From JALHTG01 sp964653695 (lineage in GTDB: Archaea; Thermoproteota; Bathyarchaeia; 40CM-2-53-6; JALHTG01): a DNA stretch of 25,914 nt. Numbering within the stretch: position 1 is the first letter of the stretch; each line of letters begins with the position of its first letter. Below are positions 22,061 to 25,914 of this stretch, piece after piece. The translations under genes were made by a program, and so were the position numbers. A model generated the notes under the pieces. That model was given only the letters and a program-made list of their open reading frames with translations. It was not told the origin of the DNA and did not search any database. The stretch lies in assembly GCA_964653695.1 (NCBI GenBank), contig CAZZFQ010000013.1, positions 1 through 25,914 of the forward strand, read 5' to 3'.

Positions 22061-23020
22061 TTAGGGCTGGCTTGCACTCTTGCGAGACCATTCAAGATAT
22101 TGCTGAAGCCCCTTCTTGAGAGATATTGTTGGCCAATAGCCTAGAACTTGTCGAGCGAGACTTATGCTTGCTAAGCTATGTCTCACTTCGCCTTCACGGG
22201 CTAACCTGTGGATCGGTTTTATGTGGGTTCTGTGTGTTAAATGGATGAGTAGTCTGGCAAGATCGCTTATGGTGGTTGCTCTCCCGCTTCCAACATTGAT
22301 GGCTTTGCCGACAGCCTTCTTTCTCTCAAGTGAGAGTAGGCAGGCTTTGAGAGCGTCCTTGACATTAACAAAATCCCGCGACTGCTTTCCATCGCCGAAG
22401 ATGATTGGAGGTTGGTTCCGAAGCAATCTCTGTACGAATCTGGCAACAACTCCGGCATAAGGACCCAGGTTTTGCCGAGGCCCATAGATGTTGAAGAACC
22501 TTAGACAGACGACTGGCACCCCGTAGGTCCGATGAAAGGCGAGGCAGTAGTTCTCAGCCGCGAGCTTCGACGCTGCGTATGGAGAGAGCGGTTCCAGAGT
22601 ATGGTCTTCGCATGTCTTCTCTCTTCCAGCGTCGCCGTAGACGGCGCACGACGATGCGTAGACCATCAGATCGACGTCTTTGTTCCTGCAGGCTTCCAGA
22701 AGGTTCAGTGTTCCAAGCACATTGACTTCGTTCGTATGCACTGGATACCGAACGGATTGCTGGACATCTGCGATCGCCGCCAGATGGAAAACTACCTTTG
22801 AATGCTTTGTCTCTTCGCGTACTCTCAGAGCGTTGCGCACATCCCCCCTCGCCAGTCTAAAGTTCCTATTTCCAATGTGCTGGCTTACGTTTGCGAGGGC
22901 CCCCGTAGACATATTGTCGAGGACTGTGACCGCAAAACCTCTTTCAACCAGCTTGTCCACGAGATGGCTGCCTACGAAACCCGCGCCGCCAGTGACCAGC
23001 ACTTTGTCTCCGTTTGGCAT
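22061..23020 (-). CDS. NAD-dependent sugar epimerase/dehydratase (UDP-glucose 4-epimerase-like)
   Basis: A 319-residue extended short-chain dehydrogenase that modifies nucleotide-activated sugars. The NAD loop is GGAGFVG (11-17), the catalytic triad is Ser123/124 with Tyr148 and Lys152 (SPYAASK), and family stretches FHLAAIADV, LRFFNIYGPRQ and RDFVNVKDA are present. It resembles the UDP-glucose / UDP-N-acetylglucosamine 4-epimerase branch; the exact sugar is not readable. It begins six bases after the glycosyltransferase gene on the same strand, so the two are one operon, most likely for surface polysaccharide, S-layer N-glycan or glycolipid synthesis. Confidence 0.92.
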   Translation of the reverse strand: MPNGDKVLVTGGAGFVGSHLVDKLVERGFAVTVLDNMSTGALANVSQHIGNRNFRLARGDVRNALRVREETKHSKVVFHLAAIADVQQSVRYPVHTNEVNVLGTLNLLEACRNKDVDLMVYASSCAVYGDAGREKTCEDHTLEPLSPYAASKLAAENYCLAFHRTYGVPVVCLRFFNIYGPRQNLGPYAGVVARFVQRLLRNQPPIIFGDGKQSRDFVNVKDALKACLLSLERKKAVGKAINVGSGRATTISDLARLLIHLTHRTHIKPIHRLAREGEVRHSLASISLARQVLGYWPTISLKKGLQQYLEWSRKSASQP

Positions 23021-23026
23021 TCCTGA

Positions 23027-24052
23027 CTATCCCTTCTGCTTCTTCGCGAGTAACGACTCGATAAATCTGAATTGCCTCTCGGCCACCTTTTCGAGGGTAA
23101 ATGCTTCGGCCTTCAGCCTATTCCTCTCGCCTACAATCTCGATCATCCTTTTGTCACTCATGGCGCTCTCTATGGCTTCTCTAAGCGCCTTTGGGTTGTT
23201 CGGGTGAACTAGGATTCCGTTCCAGCCGTCTCTCACTACGTCACGGATGCCTCCAACATTTGAGGCTATTATGAACAATCCGCATGCCATGGCTTCGAGC
23301 AAGGCTCTTGGTAAGCCCTCGCTTAACGAGGGAAGTACGAATATCGAAGAAGAGATCAAATGCCTCCAGACATGTTCATGTGGAACCTTGCCGAGAAACT
23401 TGACATTGTCCAGTCCAAGGCCCTGGGCTAGCCTTTCAAGGTTAACTCTCTCAGGTCCATCCCCTAAAACCAATAGCTCAACATGAGGAATTGTATGCAG
23501 TGCCTCCAACAAGACATCTAAACCCTTCAGTCTAGTCAGCATTGCAACGGTGATCAGTCTTCCTTCGACCCGTTTCACGTCCAAACTCTTGGGCAGATCA
23601 GCAAGATCCAGAGGAGACGGGATCACAACCGTATTGATCGCCCCCATCTCCAGGACTGAAGCTTCGAGTTCGTGGCTTACGCATATGATCCCTGAGGCTC
23701 TTGAGACTCCCCAGCCGATGATCCTCCTTTTTGCTCCTTTCGCTGCGACCAGTATGTCGCTTCCGATCACTTGTATTGCAGACGGTACACCGAGTAGCCG
23801 TGAAGCTACCGTTGAAGAGAACCCATCGGGAAACGCGTATTGGGCGAATATAACGTCTACGCCCCTCAGTATTGACCGGAATATGATCCGCAGTACTAGC
23901 AGCGGGACTATGAGAAGTGAACTTCCTTTAGTGAATATCGAGATCGGTTTCCACGACAAGGTCTCAACCTCGCAGAGCTCACGCAGGCCTCTTACTAGAG
24001 GATCGAGATGCTCTGGCAAATGACCAACAAAGAGAAGGCGCAAAGTCTTCAT
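23027..24052 (-). CDS. Family 4 glycosyltransferase
   Basis: A 341-residue GT-B fold glycosyltransferase that moves a sugar from a nucleotide donor to a glycan or lipid acceptor. The C-terminal donor-binding domain shows LVLGDGPER and the retaining GT4 motif Glu245-x7-Glu253 (EGLPRALLEAMACG). The N-terminal acceptor domain includes a membrane-apposed hydrophobic stretch (SLLIVPLLVLRIIFR, about 45-59), suggesting it works at the inner face of the membrane. No signal peptide. Cotranscribed with the epimerase and divergent from another GT4 gene, which marks this as a glycan locus. Donor and acceptor unknown. Confidence 0.92.
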   Translation of the reverse strand: MKTLRLLFVGHLPEHLDPLVRGLRELCEVETLSWKPISIFTKGSSLLIVPLLVLRIIFRSILRGVDVIFAQYAFPDGFSSTVASRLLGVPSAIQVIGSDILVAAKGAKRRIIGWGVSRASGIICVSHELEASVLEMGAINTVVIPSPLDLADLPKSLDVKRVEGRLITVAMLTRLKGLDVLLEALHTIPHVELLVLGDGPERVNLERLAQGLGLDNVKFLGKVPHEHVWRHLISSSIFVLPSLSEGLPRALLEAMACGLFIIASNVGGIRDVVRDGWNGILVHPNNPKALREAIESAMSDKRMIEIVGERNRLKAEAFTLEKVAERQFRFIESLLAKKQKG

Positions 24053-24187
24053 ACCCCTTCTACGCGCTCGTCTATTTCGTGGAACCTGGCCCTATTGACT
24101 TCAAGAGCATATATGGTTCAAAGCACCAATTGATATGTTGGTTCCTCCGGCGATATGAGTCTGTCCTGACACACGGAAGTTCCCGCT

Positions 24188-25411
24188 ATGAGTCATAGAC
24201 CGTACGGCAACACCTTCGAAAGAACAAGGATCGCGATTCTCTCCAAACATGACCTATCTGCCCCGGGACCAGGGGACAAACTTCACGCACATGACAAGAT
24301 CATGGCGCTTGCGAAACAGACACATGTCATCCTGTTCACGCCTTATGACTATGCTTCCGGCGACATGCAGTCGCATATGAGGATTATTCAGGTTTCCCCT
24401 CCAGGTCTACGCTTTGCCTTGGCATTGACCATGGCATTGTTTGCGCATCGGAAAGATTATGACTGCATCTACAGCCGTGACCCTCTTCTGATAGCTTTTG
24501 CAGTACCCGTGAAAGCTTTCGGAAAGCCTATAGTCATTGAGATGAACGGGATTCCGTCCCTTGAGACTGAAATTCGCAGAAGAACTCGTAAGGTTCGGGC
24601 ACCTAGTCTGACTCCTCTCATCTGTGGCCTAATGCGCATGGCAGAGACCATCGCGATTCGATGCGCAGATTTGGTTTTGCCAGTCACAAAGAAGATGAGG
24701 ACGACTGTCATAAGGGACTACGGGGCCAACCCGAGAAAGGTAATAGTGGTTCCAAACTCTGTGGATACCGCGGTTTTTAGGCCTCTTGAAGACAAGAGAG
24801 AGGAGGTCCGCCGAACACTTGGCATAGGACGAGAGACAGTTGTGTTGTACCTAGGTACCTTCTCTGCTAGATGGAGAAGCTCGGAACAACTCTTCCAAGT
24901 TGCCGACAATATTCAACACAAGAGGACAGATATTGTGTTTCTTGTTGTGGGCTCAGGACCCGTGCTCGCAGATATTAGATCGATGATTGAAGGGTATAGA
25001 ACGTTAGATCGTGTGCTATTCATTGGAGCGGTTGATCATCATCTCGTTCCGTTCTACATTAACGCAGCAGACGTCTACGTATACGATGTGACTGAAGTTG
25101 ACAACAAGCTTGTTCAGAAGCAGGGACTCTGTCCAACAAAGATCCTTGAGGCGATGGCATGTGGCAAACCAGTGATAGCGGCCAAGGAGTCTGAGCTTGA
25201 AACCATGTTGAGCAGGTCCAACGGCGGTTTCTCCGCTTCTTCCTTGGCCGAAATGGAAGTCTTGATAGAGAGGTTCGCTGATTCGGCACAGTTTGCCAAA
25301 TCAATTGGCGTGAACGGTAGGCGATACGTGGAGTTGAGTCATGACCTTACTCGCTTGGCTGGGTCGACGATAGAACTGATAAGTGAGGTTGTCTTATCCA
25401 GAAGAAGCTAG
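24188..25411 (+). CDS. Family 4 glycosyltransferase
   Basis: A 407-residue GT-B glycosyltransferase. The N-terminal domain opens RIAILSKHDLSAPGPGDKLH and the donor domain shows VVPNSVDTAVFRP, VVLYLGTFS, LVVGSGPVLADI and GLCPTKILEAMACGKPVIA. The first Glu of the E-x7-E motif is Gly here, which is normal for the GT4 branch ending 'SP.KLLEYMA.GKPVV', so it should be active. There is no membrane helix. It is transcribed away from the other glycosyltransferase, with 135 bases between them containing CATATATG at 24108-24115 as a possible shared promoter element. Probably part of the same glycan pathway. Confidence 0.9.
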   Translation: MSHRPYGNTFERTRIAILSKHDLSAPGPGDKLHAHDKIMALAKQTHVILFTPYDYASGDMQSHMRIIQVSPPGLRFALALTMALFAHRKDYDCIYSRDPLLIAFAVPVKAFGKPIVIEMNGIPSLETEIRRRTRKVRAPSLTPLICGLMRMAETIAIRCADLVLPVTKKMRTTVIRDYGANPRKVIVVPNSVDTAVFRPLEDKREEVRRTLGIGRETVVLYLGTFSARWRSSEQLFQVADNIQHKRTDIVFLVVGSGPVLADIRSMIEGYRTLDRVLFIGAVDHHLVPFYINAADVYVYDVTEVDNKLVQKQGLCPTKILEAMACGKPVIAAKESELETMLSRSNGGFSASSLAEMEVLIERFADSAQFAKSIGVNGRRYVELSHDLTRLAGSTIELISEVVLSRRS

Positions 25412-25427
25412 GCTGGGAGAATAGCGT

Positions 25428-25520
25428 TTGCGAGGTATCGCAGGCATCCTCGGGCACACACGATCCCGGGATGACGCTCTTCATACTGCTGAACCTGAAG
25501 TTCTGGTTCGGAAGGTTCAT
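25428..25520 (+). pseudogene. Possible remnant of a class II glutamine amidotransferase (asparagine-synthase-like) N-terminus
   Basis: Read from TTG 25428 the frame starts M-R-G-I-A-G-I-L-G, close to the invariant MCGIAGILG start of asparagine synthase B and other Ntn glutaminases. It continues DDALHTAEPEVLVRKVHRHL, vaguely like the segment before HRGPD. The catalytic Cys is replaced by Arg and no HRGPD follows. The frame runs on into antisense of the hydratase gene. A TGC overlapping the start (25429-25431), two bases out of frame, would restore Cys, hinting at a small insertion. The match covers only eight residues, so chance is a real alternative. Confidence 0.22.
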
Positions 25521-25601
25521 AGACACTTGAAGATCTGCATGATTGTTGTCAATGACACGGTGTACGATTCAAGCGGAAGCCGCTTCTGTGAGTTCAGGTA
25601 T

Positions 25602-25914
25602 TCATTTTCCTTCGAACTTGGGCTGGCGTTTCTCTAGAAAAGCGGTCAATCCTTCCTTGAAGTCATGTGTGGTGAAGCATAATCTGAACGCCTTCACCTC
25701 CTCAGCGAGGCCCGACTCTAGATCCATCTCTAGTCCTCTGTTGATAGCCTGTTTCGCCAACATGAGCATGATCGGGCTCTTCGACGCCAACTTTTTTGCC
25801 AACTCCAGAGCCGTCTCCTGCAACTTCGCTGGCAGAACGACTTTGTTAACCATGCCAACCCGTTCAGCCTCGCTCGCCGTTATCCGGTCGCCAGTAAAGA
25901 TGAGCTCCTTCGCC
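25602..25914 (-). CDS. Enoyl-CoA hydratase/crotonase family protein (partial, C-terminal part)
   Basis: The frame is open to the window edge, so the true start lies beyond 25914; the methionine at 25853 is internal. The visible 103 residues are the C-terminal third of a crotonase: AKELIFTGDRITASEAERVGMVNKVV, then KSPIMLMLAKQAINRGLEMDL and the closing FTTHDFKEGLTAFLEKRQPKF. This is the standard end of enoyl-CoA hydratases, including archaeal 3-hydroxypropionyl- and crotonyl-CoA hydratases, but the catalytic glutamates lie in the missing part. It would hydrate enoyl-CoAs in fatty or branched acyl-CoA metabolism. Whether it is linked to the mutase 20 kb away is unknown. Confidence 0.9.
   Translation of the reverse strand, partial: AKELIFTGDRITASEAERVGMVNKVVLPAKLQETALELAKKLASKSPIMLMLAKQAINRGLEMDLESGLAEEVKAFRLCFTTHDFKEGLTAFLEKRQPKFEGK

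Noticed and set aside
24188..25411. GT4 enzyme lacking the first Glu of the E-x7-E motif, suggesting inactivity
   Set aside because: A large GT4 branch with the GxxPxKxLEYMAxG pattern naturally lacks that Glu.
1..25914. CRISPR arrays, insertion sequences, prophage or tRNA genes
   Set aside because: No regularly spaced repeats, transposase or integrase motifs, terminal inverted repeats or tRNA T-arm sequences were found in the intergenic stretches.

Overview
The window looks like chromosomal DNA of an archaeon from the TACK side of the tree. It encodes ribosomal protein eS26, which euryarchaea generally lack, an archaeal ThrRS with its N-terminal editing domain, an archaeal/eukaryal-type ProRS, a stand-alone GMP synthetase ATP-pyrophosphatase subunit and an archaetidylinositol-phosphate-synthase-like enzyme. 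Some genes have TATA-like boxes about 27-31 bases before the start codon (leaderless style), and a few have strong Shine-Dalgarno sites. I cannot settle Bathyarchaeia versus Nitrososphaeria or a relative from the sequence alone. All assignments come from reading motifs; no database search was made.

Layout. Bases 1-5458 run on the + strand: the tail of an unknown gene, a membrane-anchored Ig-like surface protein, then a B12 module made of an acyl-CoA mutase large subunit, its B12-binding small subunit, a MeaB-type GTPase and a CobA-type cobalamin adenosyltransferase. The mutase carries Phe89 and Gln207, the isobutyryl-CoA-mutase pair, where methylmalonyl-CoA mutase has Tyr and Arg. From 5459 to 8892 lies the least familiar part: an inverted-repeat operator candidate, a 22-codon reading frame behind a near-perfect Shine-Dalgarno, a convergent hairpin, a 717-residue regulator with two winged-helix domains, a small DMT/SMR-like membrane protein whose promoter is covered by a 26-base nested palindrome, and a gene-free hairpin-rich stretch.

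Bases 8893-11893 run on the - strand: a GNAT acetyltransferase, a small two-helix membrane protein, ThrRS and a small Cys/His protein. Then follow, in alternating orientation, an archaetidylinositol-phosphate-synthase-like enzyme, eS26, a PfkB kinase, ProRS, a YdjM-like membrane protein and the guanylate pair GMP synthetase plus IMP dehydrogenase. The GMP synthetase has about 85 extra residues in its dimerisation domain.

Bases 19102-25914 hold a saccharopine-dehydrogenase-like enzyme divergent from an acetolactate-synthase-like TPP enzyme, a surface-glycan group (NAD-sugar epimerase and two GT4 glycosyltransferases), a possible remnant of a class II glutamine amidotransferase and the C-terminal part of an enoyl-CoA hydratase cut by the window edge. 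No CRISPR array, insertion sequence, rRNA or tRNA was seen.
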